Shown: one piece after another, positions 1 to 8,705 of the stretch | Layout of the letters: each line of letters begins with the position of its first letter | Position numbering within the stretch: the stretch's first letter is position 1 | Origin: Hymenobacter translucens | GTDB taxonomy: Bacteria > Bacteroidota > Bacteroidia > Cytophagales > Hymenobacteraceae | Direction: 5' to 3' | Assembly: GCF_020685205.1 (NCBI RefSeq) | Contig: NZ_JAJERB010000003.1 | Coordinates: 186,001 to 250,000 of the forward strand | DNA: 64,000 bases | Made by a program: the position numbers and the translations under genes | The notes under the pieces: model-generated | Told to the model about the DNA's origin: nothing | The model's database searches: none | The model's input: the letters and a program-made list of their open reading frames with translations, nothing else

Positions 1-937
1 AGTGAATCACCCAGCGCACGTTGCTCTTGTCGATGCCCATGCCGAAGGCAATGGTGGCTACGATTACCTGCAGGTCGTCCTGCAGGAACGCCTCCTGCAC
101 GTTGCCGCGCTGCAGGGGCGTCATGCCGGCGTGGTAGTGCCCGGCGCGGATGCCCTTGGCCTTGAGCTTCTGGGCCAGGGTTTCGCACTGCTTGCGCGAG
201 AGGCAGTACACGATGCCCGGCTCAGCGGGCCGGCGCTCCACGAAGTCGATGATGCTGGTAACGCGGTCCTGGCCCGGGCGCACGATCAGGTTGAGGTTGG
301 GCCGGTCGAAGCTCGACAGAAATACCCGGGGCTCGTGCAGGCGCAGGTGGGTCTGGATGTCGCGCTGGGTGAGGCGGTCGGCCGTGGCGGTCAGGGCAAT
401 GATGGGCACCTGCGGAAACTGGTCGCGCAGCAGCCGGAGCTGGGTGTACTCGGGCCGGAAGTCGTGGCCCCAGGACGAGATGCAGTGGGCCTCGTCGATG
501 GCGAACATGCTCACCCGCAGACGCTGCAGGAATTGCAGAAACCCCTGGGAAAGCAGCTTCTCGGGGCTGACGTAAAGCAGCTTGAGGTGGCCGTTGAGCG
601 AGTCGCCGGCAATGCTGTTCTGCTCGCTCTGGCCTACGCTGCTGTTGATGTAGGCCGCCGCCACGCCATTGGCCCGCAGGGCTTCCACCTGGTCCTTCAT
701 CAGCGCAATCAGGGGCGAGACGACCACGCACAGGCCTTCCTGCACGATGGCGGGTACCTGAAAGCAGACCGATTTGCCGCCGCCCGTGGGCATGAGCACC
801 ACCGTATCGCGCCCGTCGAGGATGCTCTGGATGATGTCCTCCTGCATCGGCCGGAACTGGTCGTAGCCATAGTATTGCTTGAGCACGCGCCGGGCGGAGG
901 CGAGCGTAGGAGTCAGGGCTTCGGGGGCAAATAACAT
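1..937 (-). CDS. recQ: ATP-dependent DNA helicase RecQ (partial, N-terminal part)
   Basis: 3'-5' DNA helicase of recombination and fork repair. Translating the minus strand from the ATG at 935-937 gives an open frame to the window edge, about 312 residues, so the C-terminal half lies outside. Visible superfamily 2 motifs in order: motif 0 FRPMQ (28-32), Walker A PTGGGKS (50-56), the SPLIALMKDQ segment (74-83), DEAH (148-151), followed by the aromatic-rich loop CISSWGHDFRPEY that is specific to RecQ, then LTATAD (motif III) and FDRPNL. The gene stands alone here, with its upstream side facing a 213-base gap. Identity is certain for the family; whether RQC and HRDC domains follow cannot be seen. 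Confidence 0.95.
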   Translation of the reverse strand, partial: MLFAPEALTPTLASARRVLKQYYGYDQFRPMQEDIIQSILDGRDTVVLMPTGGGKSVCFQVPAIVQEGLCVVVSPLIALMKDQVEALRANGVAAAYINSSVGQSEQNSIAGDSLNGHLKLLYVSPEKLLSQGFLQFLQRLRVSMFAIDEAHCISSWGHDFRPEYTQLRLLRDQFPQVPIIALTATADRLTQRDIQTHLRLHEPRVFLSSFDRPNLNLIVRPGQDRVTSIIDFVERRPAEPGIVYCLSRKQCETLAQKLKAKGIRAGHYHAGMTPLQRGNVQEAFLQDDLQVIVATIAFGMGIDKSNVRWVIH

Positions 938-1150
938 GATGTAAAAATACGACGGTAAACCGGTAGTTGCTGGGGTAAGACAAACTATAGCGTCGCTAAA
1001 ATGGTGCACTCAAAAGGAGGTTTCCGCTAGCATCTGCGGATCCGCCGGTACACCGGCCGCAGCACCGTAGCTGAACCGCACCCCGGAGCCGCCGCGCTGT
1101 TTGTTTTACCCGTAAGCCGGGTTCAGGTGAATGCCCTGCAAGATTAGCAT

Positions 1151-1966
1151 CTACTCCGGCAGTGCCCGGGTATAGGTGTACGAAACCGGCACGGGCCCCT
1201 TCACGCCCTGCTGCGCCAGGGCCCGCTGCAGCTGCTCAATCAGTCGTCCGTGGGCGCCTACCGCCTGGGCGGCGGGCGTAAAGGCGCGGAACGCTACCGT
1301 CATGCCGCCGGGCTTGAGGGCCGTCACGACCACCTGCGGGGCCGGGTCCTTCAGCACGTGCTCATCGGTCAGCAGGAGGGGCACGGCCCAGGTGCGCAGC
1401 TCTTCCAGGCTGTGGGAGGCGTCCACGTCGGCCAGCACTTCCACCAGGGCCTTGTTCTGGGCAGTCTTGTTAACGATGACGTTGTTGGAAGTAGCGCCGT
1501 TGGGCAGAATAATGGTGTCGCCCTGGGGCGTGACGAGGATGGTGTTGAAGATCTGGATTTCCCGGACCTCCCCCGACTTGCCCTGGCTTTCAATGACGTC
1601 GCCCACGATGTAGGGCTTGAAGATCAGAATGAGCACTCCGCCCGCGAAGTTTGCCAGCGTACCCTGCAGGGCCAGGCCCACCGCCAGGCCCGCCGCGCCC
1701 AGAATGGCCACGAACGAGGTGGTTTCGAAGCCCACCATGCCGGCCACGGTCAGCAGCAGCAGCACCTTAAGGACGATATTGACCAGACTGGTCAGAAACG
1801 AGCGGAGCGAAACGTCGAGCCGGCCGGTGCTGACGGAAACAAAGTGGCTGACCCGGCCAATAAGCCACCAGCCGATGGCCAGGGCCAGCAGGGCCATGAA
1901 AAAGCGAGGCAGGTAAAGCACCACCAGGGTCTGGAGTTGCTGGGCGTAGGTAGATAGTTGGTTCAT
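1151..1966 (-). CDS. MscS-family mechanosensitive ion channel
   Basis: Small-conductance mechanosensitive channel of the inner membrane that releases solutes on osmotic downshock. The 271-residue protein has three membrane segments (about 18-37, 59-79 and 85-113). The third is the Gly/Ala-rich pore helix with AILGAAGLAVGLALQG, followed by the beta domain segment GDVIESQGKSGEV and the ILPNG motif that are typical of MscS. Length fits the short MscS class (E. coli MscS is 286). The ATG at 1966 is chosen over an upstream start at 2008 because the extra residues are not conserved in character and the membrane topology then starts normally. Monocistronic, divergent from the lipoprotein gene to its right. 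Confidence 0.93.
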   Translation of the reverse strand: MNQLSTYAQQLQTLVVLYLPRFFMALLALAIGWWLIGRVSHFVSVSTGRLDVSLRSFLTSLVNIVLKVLLLLTVAGMVGFETTSFVAILGAAGLAVGLALQGTLANFAGGVLILIFKPYIVGDVIESQGKSGEVREIQIFNTILVTPQGDTIILPNGATSNNVIVNKTAQNKALVEVLADVDASHSLEELRTWAVPLLLTDEHVLKDPAPQVVVTALKPGGMTVAFRAFTPAAQAVGAHGRLIEQLQRALAQQGVKGPVPVSYTYTRALPE

Positions 1967-2103
1967 CGGCAAAAGAAGAAAGCAAGAAGGGCCGGACAGT
2001 ATAAGCAAAAGGCGGGACCTGCCCCCGCCGGAAGGCGCTCCGCCTGAAGCGAAGCCCGCCTAAAGGCGTAAATTGCCGCCTTTATTCACCTTACCTCTAT
2101 TCC

Positions 2104-2574
2104 ATGTCCCTATTGATGCGCTTCGGCGCCGGTCTAACGCTGACTTTTGCCCTGCTTGGCTGCGGCGAAACAGATGAAACTCCTACCCCCACGCCGCCCG
2201 TGGCATCTAAAAATGAGCTTACCATCGCCACCCTGACGCCGGCCGCCGGTGCGCTGGTTTCCCGGTCCACTACCGTCACGGCCACGCTGAACTACAACCT
2301 CGACGACTCCGAGAAATCCGAGTACGGCTACCGCGTAACCCTGCAGTTTCAGTCGACTAACCCCAGCACTACCTTTTCCGGCTCCAACGGCACCGTGGTA
2401 CTTCCCAACCGCAAGGGAACCGTGAGCATCTCTACTCCCCTGTCGTCTATCTGGGACCGGACCAATCCGGCGCCCCTACACCCTATCACCTGCTACTTCT
2501 ACCTGCAGCGGCTGACTTCGGCAACATCCTCGGAGGTTATTGCCAAAACGTCGGCCATTACCTTTACCGAGTAG
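2104..2574 (+). CDS. Hypothetical lipoprotein
   Basis: 156-residue exported protein of unknown function. The N-terminus is a lipoprotein signal with the lipobox LLGC (Cys at about residue 20), followed by an acidic, Pro/Thr-rich linker. The rest is beta-strand-rich with the spacing of a single immunoglobulin-like domain (alternating VTATLNYNL, VTLQFQS and GTVSIST strands). That is a reading of the sequence, not a family match. It is convergent with the methyltransferase gene that ends 49 bases downstream. No partner or pathway is evident. Confidence 0.75.
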   Translation: MSLLMRFGAGLTLTFALLGCGETDETPTPTPPVASKNELTIATLTPAAGALVSRSTTVTATLNYNLDDSEKSEYGYRVTLQFQSTNPSTTFSGSNGTVVLPNRKGTVSISTPLSSIWDRTNPAPLHPITCYFYLQRLTSATSSEVIAKTSAITFTE

Positions 2575-2623
2575 ATTGCCGGCTGCTTTCCGCCGGTTGT
2601 GCCTGAGCCCGGCTCGGTGCTGC

Positions 2624-3814
2624 TTACGCGGCGTCGGGCCGGGCTTTTCGCGTGCCCTGGTACAGCTCATACTTAAGCAGACGGCAGTCGATGGGACCGT
2701 TGAACAGCGGCACGCGCCGGGAGGTGCGTAAGCCCACGCTCTTGGCCGCGGCCAGGTTACCGGTGAAGATATAGGCGTCGTAGCCCTGGAAGCTGGTTTT
2801 GAGCGTGTCGCCCATGACTTTGTAAAGCCCGGCCATTTCCGCCTCGTCCCCGATCCGCTCCCCGTAGGGCGGGTTCATAATGACGATGCCGGGTTCTTCC
2901 CGCGCCGGAGCTTTGGCATCCTTCACGTCGCGCACCGACAAGCGGATAAAGTCTTCGAGACCCGCTGCTTCTACGTTCTGCCGGGCCAGCTCGATAAACT
3001 CAGCCGACAGATCGGACCCCGCCAGATAAGCCTGGGGCTCCTCAAGGCGGGCGTTGCGGGCGTCGAGCTGCACCGATTCCCAGAGGGCACGGTCGAAATC
3101 AGGCCAGTTCTCGAAGCCGAACTTTCCCTGGTGATACAGCCCCGGCGCGATGCGCTGGGCCAGCAGGGCCGCCTCGGTGAGGAGGGTACCCGAGCCGCAC
3201 ATCGGGTCGATAAGCGGCTTTTTGCCGTCCCAGCCGGTGAGCAGCAGCAGGCCGGCGGCCAGCACCTCGTTGAGCGGGGCAGCGTTGGTTTGCTGGCGGT
3301 AGCCGCGGCGGTGCAGCGAGTCGCCGGAGGCATCGAGCGAGAACAACACCTCGTTTTCCAGCATGTGCAGGTGCAGGCGGATGTCGGGGTTTTTCACGTC
3401 CACGCTCGGCCGCTCGCCGGTGCGGTTGCGGAACTGGTCGACAATGGCATCCTTGGCCAGCTGGGCCACGAACAGGGAATGCTCAAAGCTCGACTTGTTG
3501 ACCACGGCCGTAATGGCAAAGGTCTGGTCGGGGCGGATGTACTGGCTCCAGTCGATGCGGCCGGTTTCGCGGTACAGGGCGCGCTCGTCGGGGGCGTAGA
3601 AGTCGGCAAACGGCTTCAGGATGCGCATGGCCGTGCGGCACCAGAGGTTGGCTTCGTAGAGCAGCTGCTTGGGGCCGGTAAACTCCACCGCCCGCTGGCC
3701 GATCCTCTCGATTTTAGCGCCGAGGTCGCGCAGCTCCTGGGCCAGCACCTCTTCCAGCCCGAACTGGGTGGTGGCAGTCATGAAAAACGGGGCGTCGCGG
3801 CGGTTATCGGCCAT
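2624..3814 (-). CDS. THUMP-domain 23S rRNA N2-guanine methyltransferase (RlmL type)
   Basis: SAM-dependent RNA methyltransferase resembling the N-terminal half of E. coli RlmL, which modifies G2445 of 23S rRNA. An N-terminal ferredoxin-like and THUMP region is followed by a Rossmann methyltransferase with the SAM motif DPMCGSGT and the catalytic NPPYGERIG motif. About 396 residues from the ATG at 3814; an in-frame start at 3835 would add seven residues. The C-terminal second methyltransferase of RlmL is absent, as in most Bacteroidetes homologues. Transcribed alone, divergent from the sugar permease. Confidence 0.92.
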   Translation of the reverse strand: MADNRRDAPFFMTATTQFGLEEVLAQELRDLGAKIERIGQRAVEFTGPKQLLYEANLWCRTAMRILKPFADFYAPDERALYRETGRIDWSQYIRPDQTFAITAVVNKSSFEHSLFVAQLAKDAIVDQFRNRTGERPSVDVKNPDIRLHLHMLENEVLFSLDASGDSLHRRGYRQQTNAAPLNEVLAAGLLLLTGWDGKKPLIDPMCGSGTLLTEAALLAQRIAPGLYHQGKFGFENWPDFDRALWESVQLDARNARLEEPQAYLAGSDLSAEFIELARQNVEAAGLEDFIRLSVRDVKDAKAPAREEPGIVIMNPPYGERIGDEAEMAGLYKVMGDTLKTSFQGYDAYIFTGNLAAAKSVGLRTSRRVPLFNGPIDCRLLKYELYQGTRKARPDAA

Positions 3815-3909
3815 AGCAGGGGGGATTGAAGGCAAAGGGAAGCCGCAAAGGTCGGGGTTTTAGCTGGTCCCGCGGAATAACACGCTGAATGGCCCTTCGC
3901 GCGAATTCC

Positions 3910-3917
3910 TATCTTTA
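3910..3917 (+). promoter_or_regulatory. Possible Bacteroidetes -7 box upstream of the sugar permease
   Basis: TATCTTTA resembles the TAnnTTTG -7 consensus of Bacteroidetes primary sigma promoters and lies 28 bases before the ATG. No convincing TTTG -33 box is seen at the proper distance, so this is weak. Confidence 0.35.
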
Positions 3918-3944
3918 AGGCCCACTTATTCCTTTCCCGCCTGC

Positions 3945-5354
3945 ATGGCCGCTCCCCTTTCCACTTCTGCCGCTACCACTCCTACCACTCCGGACACCAC
4001 CCGCTCCTACGCGGGACCGATGGTGCTGATGACCACTCTGTTCTTCCTGTTCGGGGCCGTCACCAATTTCAACGACGTGCTGATGCCCTACCTCAAGGAT
4101 GTGTGTCAGCTCACCGACCTGCAGTCGTCGGCGGTGCAGTCGGCGTTTTTCGGGGCTTACTTTCTGATGTCGCTGCCGGCCGGGCGGGTGCTGGAAAAGC
4201 TGGGCTTCAAGCGCGGCATTGTGCTGGGGCTGCTGGTGATGGGCCTGGGTGCTTTGCTGTTCGTGCCCGCAGCCAACTCCCGCACGTTTGGCCTGTTCCT
4301 GCTGGCGCTGAGCTTGCTCGGCGCGGGCGTCACGCTGCTGCAGGTGGCGGCCAACCCTTACGTTTCGGTGCTCGGTCCGGCCCGCACGGCGGCCAGCCGG
4401 GTCAGCATCGTGGGTGTCGCCAACGGCCTGGGCGGTACGCTCTCCCCGCTTATCGGCGGTCTGATTTTGTTTGGCGGCTCGGCCGTGCTGAAGGCCCAGC
4501 TGGCGGCCATGCCCCTGGAGCAGCGCCTGACCCAGGAAGCCAACTTGGTAAAACCCCTCTACCTTGGCCTGGCCGTGTTTCTGGCCGTGCTGGCCGCCCT
4601 GTTTTTCCTGGTGCGCCTGCCTGAAATTGAAAGCATCCCCGCCGATGAGGAAGCCGCGGCAGCCGCCGAAGCCGGTTCCCTGGGTCGCACTTCCGCCCTG
4701 AGCTACCGCCATCTGGTGCTGGGCATCGGCGCCATTTTCTTTTACGTGGGCGTTGAAGTCGGGCTGGGCTCGTTTCTGATCCGCTACGGCGAAAGCCAGG
4801 GCATCAGCCAGCTCAGCGCCTTTACCCAGCAGCTGGTGCGGGGCCTGAGCGTGGCTACCGGCTGGGCCGGGGCCCTGTTCGGCCACGCCCCCGAGCCCAT
4901 CGAAACGTCGGCGGGCTTCACCAAGGCTGTGGGCGCCGTGCTGGTGTCCTCGTACTGGTTTGGGCTAATGATTGGCCGCATTATCGGCATTCCGCTGCTG
5001 ACCCGGTTTAATGCCCGCAAGCTGCTGGTCGGCGTCTGCGCGGCCGGTACGCTGTTCGTGCTGGCCTCCATCTTCAGCTCCGGTGAAACTGCCCTCTGGC
5101 TGGTCGTGCTTTGCGGGCTGTGCAACTCCATTATCTGGCCCGTGGTGTTTCCGCTGGCTATTACCGGGCTGGGGCGCTTTACCAAGCAGGGCTCGTCCTA
5201 CCTGATTATGGCCATCGTGGGCGGCGCCATCATTCCCCCGCTGATGGGCTTCGTAGCCACCCACGGCGGCGGTCTGCGCGTCGCCTTTATCCTGCCCGCC
5301 CTGTGCTACGCCTACCTGCTTTACTACAGCGTAGCCGGCTACCGGGTCCGGTAA
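3945..5354 (+). CDS. FHS-family sugar MFS transporter (FucP/GluP-like)
   Basis: Inner-membrane proton/sugar symporter of the major facilitator superfamily. The 469-residue protein has about 12 hydrophobic helices. Near the N-terminus it carries the FHS-type stretch LFFLFGAVTNFNDVLMPYLK, and in helix 5 LLQVAANPYVSVLG, both characteristic of the fucose/glucose/galactose permease family. The central loop (about residues 225-250) is acidic and Ala-rich. A TATCTTTA box at 3910-3917 could be the promoter -7 element. The substrate cannot be told from sequence. No sugar catabolic genes are nearby. Confidence 0.92.
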   Translation: MAAPLSTSAATTPTTPDTTRSYAGPMVLMTTLFFLFGAVTNFNDVLMPYLKDVCQLTDLQSSAVQSAFFGAYFLMSLPAGRVLEKLGFKRGIVLGLLVMGLGALLFVPAANSRTFGLFLLALSLLGAGVTLLQVAANPYVSVLGPARTAASRVSIVGVANGLGGTLSPLIGGLILFGGSAVLKAQLAAMPLEQRLTQEANLVKPLYLGLAVFLAVLAALFFLVRLPEIESIPADEEAAAAAEAGSLGRTSALSYRHLVLGIGAIFFYVGVEVGLGSFLIRYGESQGISQLSAFTQQLVRGLSVATGWAGALFGHAPEPIETSAGFTKAVGAVLVSSYWFGLMIGRIIGIPLLTRFNARKLLVGVCAAGTLFVLASIFSSGETALWLVVLCGLCNSIIWPVVFPLAITGLGRFTKQGSSYLIMAIVGGAIIPPLMGFVATHGGGLRVAFILPALCYAYLLYYSVAGYRVR

Positions 5355-5362
5355 TTTCTGAA

Positions 5363-5547
5363 GGAGTTAGGAGATTGGAGTTGATGAAGACAGAAGCTGT
5401 TTAGGAGGAGCTAGTAGTTTTATCACTCTGACGAAGGGCTTACCTTTGGCGGCGCTGGCGTTTGCCTTGCCGAACGAAGCATTATGACTATGCGGATTTC
5501 CTCCCAGCTCCTGCGTAGCAACTCCTAACTCCTGCCTCCTAGCTCCT
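5363..5547. repeat. Heptad repeat pair A between permease and murB
   Basis: Left arm from 5363: 7-base units GGAGTTA, GGAGATT, GGAGTTG, then looser units to GAGGAGC at 5405-5411. Right arm: AGCTCCT at 5506-5512, AACTCCT at 5520-5526 and 5527-5533, GCCTCCT at 5534-5540, AGCTCCT at 5541-5547, ending 8 bases before the murB ATG. The right arm is the reverse complement of the left-arm word (AGGAGTT). About 90 bases of ordinary sequence separate the two arms. Confidence 0.8.
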
Positions 5548-5554
5548 CCAAATA

Positions 5555-6574
5555 ATGCTCGAACACGACGTTTCCCTACGCCCCTATAATACTTTCGGCA
5601 TCGACGTGAAGGCCCGGATGCTCGGCCGCTTTGCCAGCGTGGTGGAACTGCGGGCCTTGCTGGCGCTGCCTGAAGTAGCCTCGGCCGAGAAGCTGATCCT
5701 GGGCGGGGGCTCCAATCTGCTTTTCACCAAGGATTTCGAAGGCGTGGTGCTGAAAAATGAAATCCGGGGCCTCGAAGTAGTCGACCAGGACGAAGCGGCC
5801 GAAACGGCCCTGGTCCGGGCCGGGGCGGGCGAGTCGTGGCACGGGCTGGTGCAGTACGCGCTGGCTCAGAAGCTCAGCGGCATCGAAAACCTGTCCCTGA
5901 TTCCGGGCACCGTGGGTGCGGCGCCGCTGCAGAACATCGGCGCTTACGGGGCGGAGCTGAAGGACACGTTTGACCGGCTCGAAGCCGTGGAAATCAGCAC
6001 CGGGCGGCTGCGCACCTTTACCCACGAGGAGTGCGGCTTCGGCTACCGGGAAAGCGTGTTCAAAGGCCCGCTGCGCAACCAGTACATCGTGACCAGCGTG
6101 CTGCTGCGCCTGCACCGCCAGGCCCGCCTCAACGTCAGCTACGGCGCCATCCGCACCACCCTGGCCGACATGGGCATCGAGGCCGACCCCACGCCTCAGG
6201 ATGTAAGTGAGGCCGTAATCCGCATCCGCCGCAGCAAGCTGCCCGACCCGGCCCAGATCGGCAATGCCGGCTCGTTTTTTAAGAACCCCGAGCTTTCCCA
6301 GGCTTCCTTTGATGCGCTGAAAGCCCGGTACCCTGACCTGCCCGGCTACCCGGTCCCGGGCGGCGTGAAGGTGCCCGCCGCCTGGCTGATTGAGCAATGC
6401 GGCTGGAAAGGCCGCCGCCTGGGCTACCACGGCGTCCACGACCAGCAGGCCCTGGTGCTGGTCAACCACGGCGGGGCCCAGGGGGGCGACATCCGCGACC
6501 TGGCCCACCAGATCATTGCCTCGGTGCGGGAGAAGTTCGGCGTGGAGCTGCACCCCGAAGTAAACATTATGTAA
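5555..6574 (+). CDS. murB: UDP-N-acetylmuramate dehydrogenase
   Basis: Cytoplasmic FAD enzyme that reduces UDP-N-acetylenolpyruvoylglucosamine to UDP-MurNAc, the second committed step of peptidoglycan synthesis. 339 residues, close to E. coli MurB (342). The FAD-binding motif LGGGSNLL (about 48-55) and IPGTVGAAPLQNIGAYG (about 117-133) are present. The active-site Ser lies in GNAGSFFKNP, and the C-terminal HPEVNIM ending with the catalytic Glu is also there. This is the type I MurB architecture. The ATG lies 8 bases after a heptad repeat array, with no obvious ribosome binding site. Confidence 0.97.
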   Translation: MLEHDVSLRPYNTFGIDVKARMLGRFASVVELRALLALPEVASAEKLILGGGSNLLFTKDFEGVVLKNEIRGLEVVDQDEAAETALVRAGAGESWHGLVQYALAQKLSGIENLSLIPGTVGAAPLQNIGAYGAELKDTFDRLEAVEISTGRLRTFTHEECGFGYRESVFKGPLRNQYIVTSVLLRLHRQARLNVSYGAIRTTLADMGIEADPTPQDVSEAVIRIRRSKLPDPAQIGNAGSFFKNPELSQASFDALKARYPDLPGYPVPGGVKVPAAWLIEQCGWKGRRLGYHGVHDQQALVLVNHGGAQGGDIRDLAHQIIASVREKFGVELHPEVNIM

Positions 6575-6653
6575 GCGCGAACAAGAGGTCTGAGCCCGAC
6601 CTGCCCCAATGGCAGGCCCGACTTCCGCTCAGCAAGCCAACGGCAGCTTTACC

Positions 6654-7376
6654 ATGACGAAATCAAAGGTGGCACTGGCGGGGCTTGCAGTCCTTCTCGC
6701 CGGCGCGCTGGCCTATTCCAGGCTTGAGCGAGCGGGAAATCCGATTATCAGTTATCAGGTTAACCCGCGCCTTCAGGAAATCCGCCTGTATTGGCAGGAC
6801 CACGGCAAGCGCTTTGGTAGCCTCGGCAACCTGAAAGCCTGGCTTCGCGGGCACGGGCAAACCCTTGTCTTCGCTTGCAATGGCGGCATGTTCCACCCCG
6901 ACTACTCGCCGGTCGGACTCTTTATCCAGGAGGGCCGCACCATCACGCCCCTGAATACCGGAACGGGTGCCGGCAACTTCTACCGGCAGCCCAACGGCGT
7001 TTTCTATATCACGGCTGACCGCCGCGCCGGTATCTGCACTACGGCGGACTTCACCCAGGTAGCCTCTCCCCGGTTTGCTACCCAGTCGGGCCCCATGCTG
7101 GTGGTGCGTAACGGGATTCCATCAATTTTTCAGCCGCAATCGACTAATCTCACTATCCGCAACGGGGTTGGAATCCTGCCCGACGGCACGGTGGTATTCG
7201 CCATGTCCCGTGATAAAATCAACTTTTACAATTTTGCCAAGCATTTCCAGCGCCTGGGCTGCGAGCAGGCACTGTACTTCGATGGCTTTGTTTCCCGCAC
7301 CTATTTGCCAGCCCGGAACTGGGTGCAGACCGATGGTGATTTTGGCGTTATCATTGGCGTAACAGCCGTTCGGTAA
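6654..7376 (+). CDS. Phosphodiester glycosidase family protein (DUF2233, NAGPA/YigE-like)
   Basis: Exported protein, 240 residues from the ATG at 6654 (an upstream in-frame ATG at 6609 would put 15 polar residues before the signal). An N-terminal membrane anchor or signal (VALAGLAVLLAGALAYS) is followed by the NAGPA-type core. It shows NGGMFHPDYSPVGLFI, TQSGPMLV, a segment NGVGILPDGTVVFAMS and the C-terminal LYFDGFVSRTYLP. In the family, related domains cleave sugar phosphodiesters; the physiological substrate in bacteria is not established. It starts 79 bases after murB and may be cotranscribed with it. Confidence 0.85.
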   Translation: MTKSKVALAGLAVLLAGALAYSRLERAGNPIISYQVNPRLQEIRLYWQDHGKRFGSLGNLKAWLRGHGQTLVFACNGGMFHPDYSPVGLFIQEGRTITPLNTGTGAGNFYRQPNGVFYITADRRAGICTTADFTQVASPRFATQSGPMLVVRNGIPSIFQPQSTNLTIRNGVGILPDGTVVFAMSRDKINFYNFAKHFQRLGCEQALYFDGFVSRTYLPARNWVQTDGDFGVIIGVTAVR

Positions 7377-7554
7377 CAGTTGCGGACGCAGCTCATCGGA
7401 GGTAAGTGGCCGGCACGGTCTGGACGAACGGGCTGCGGTAATTGAAATATTATCAGGTTTTTTGCACCATTGCCGCAAACAGGCTAAACTTAAAATTAGC
7501 ATATTTGCAGTAGCCTCCTCGCGCGGTCATCGTCCTTTCCATTGTTTTGCACCT

Positions 7555-8544
7555 ATGAGAACGTTTACTCTTCTTTCTTTCCTGCTGGCTGGTTTCACCC
7601 AGGCGTATGCCCAGGCTCCCGTTTCTATTTCTGCGGCCCGTGTGGCCGGTCCCGGGGCCACAGTGGCTGTTCGGGGCGTTATCCTTAATGGTCCCGAGTT
7701 GGGCGCTATTCGCTACATCCAGGACAAGGATGCCGGCCTGGCGGCCTATGCCATGCGCCTGCCCGGCTTCTCCACCCTGGTAGCCGGCGACAGCGTGGAG
7801 CTGCGCGGTACCCTGAAAAGTTACAACGGCCTGTTGGAGATGGATCCGGTAACGGCCGTCGTCAAGCTGGCCGGAGGACGCAAGCTCATCATGACGGAAG
7901 TATCATCGGCCGAGATGAACCGGGTGTACACCGAAGCCTATGAGGGACGGCTGGTGAAAATCAAGGATGTAGCCCGGGTCACGATGGCGGGTGGCGCACC
8001 GGTCACCACGTTTGCCGGCAACACCAACTACTGGCTGAACGGGCAGAGCGGAGCGTTGCTGCGCGTTCCAATCGCGGCCAGCGGTGAGGAAGGCGTGGTG
8101 GGCAAGCCCGCCCCCACCTCCAGCTTTGATATCATCGGCATCGTGAGTCAGTTTTCAAACAGCGGCTCGGGCGGCTACCAGATTATTCCCCGCACCCGCA
8201 CCGACTTCGTGCTGGGTGGCGGCCTGCCGATTATCCTGGGCGAGCCGGTGCCCACCAACATGAGCCGCACGGGCTTTACCGTGAGCTTCCGGACCCAGAA
8301 CCCGGGCACCACCAAAGTGCAGTACGGCCGCACTTCCGACCTGGGCACCGAGGTTTCGAACGCCACGCCAACCACTCAGCACGATATCGCCATCGAAGGC
8401 CTGGAGCCCGGCACGGTGTACTACGTGAAGGTTTTGTCGACCAATTCCGCGGGTACGTCCACGATGCCCCCGGTGCCCATGATTACCGATACCAAGAAGC
8501 GCACGGTGCCCCGTACCCGTACGGCCCAGAACGGCAACGAATAA
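7555..8544 (+). CDS. Secreted protein with OB-like N-terminal and fibronectin III domains
   Basis: 329-residue secreted protein of unknown function. A signal peptide ends near AYAQ. Residues about 20-230 form a beta-rich domain (SISAARVAGPGATVAVRGV, YIQDKDAGLAAY, GDSVELRGTLKSYNGLLEMDP) that looks like the OB-fold/DUF5689-type modules of secreted nucleases. Residues about 230-320 form one fibronectin III domain (EGLEPGTVYYVKVLSTNSAG). The next gene repeats the same two domains in the same order, so the pair arose by duplication. This copy lacks the phospholipase D module and the sorting tail. The ATG at 7555 is chosen because it opens directly on the signal peptide. Confidence 0.8.
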   Translation: MRTFTLLSFLLAGFTQAYAQAPVSISAARVAGPGATVAVRGVILNGPELGAIRYIQDKDAGLAAYAMRLPGFSTLVAGDSVELRGTLKSYNGLLEMDPVTAVVKLAGGRKLIMTEVSSAEMNRVYTEAYEGRLVKIKDVARVTMAGGAPVTTFAGNTNYWLNGQSGALLRVPIAASGEEGVVGKPAPTSSFDIIGIVSQFSNSGSGGYQIIPRTRTDFVLGGGLPIILGEPVPTNMSRTGFTVSFRTQNPGTTKVQYGRTSDLGTEVSNATPTTQHDIAIEGLEPGTVYYVKVLSTNSAGTSTMPPVPMITDTKKRTVPRTRTAQNGNE

Positions 8545-8573
8545 GCTGCTGGCCTTTGCCTTTTCCAGGGAAG

Positions 8574-8602
8574 CACCCAGCCCAATCCGGCTGGGTGTTT
8601 CT
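8574..8602 (+). terminator. Hairpin terminator after the first duplicated secreted gene
   Basis: Stem CACCCAGCC (8574-8582) pairs with GGCTGGGTG (8589-8597) around a 6-base loop and is followed by TTTCT. It separates the two related secreted-protein genes. Confidence 0.7.
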
Positions 8603-8705
8603 GTGCCCGCCCTTTTTGCCGGGAAAAACACTTTCACTGAAAGTCAGCATCTTTACAATCCCTAATCAACTACCAGCCACCCCTTTGCCTACTGACAACT
8701 TCCGC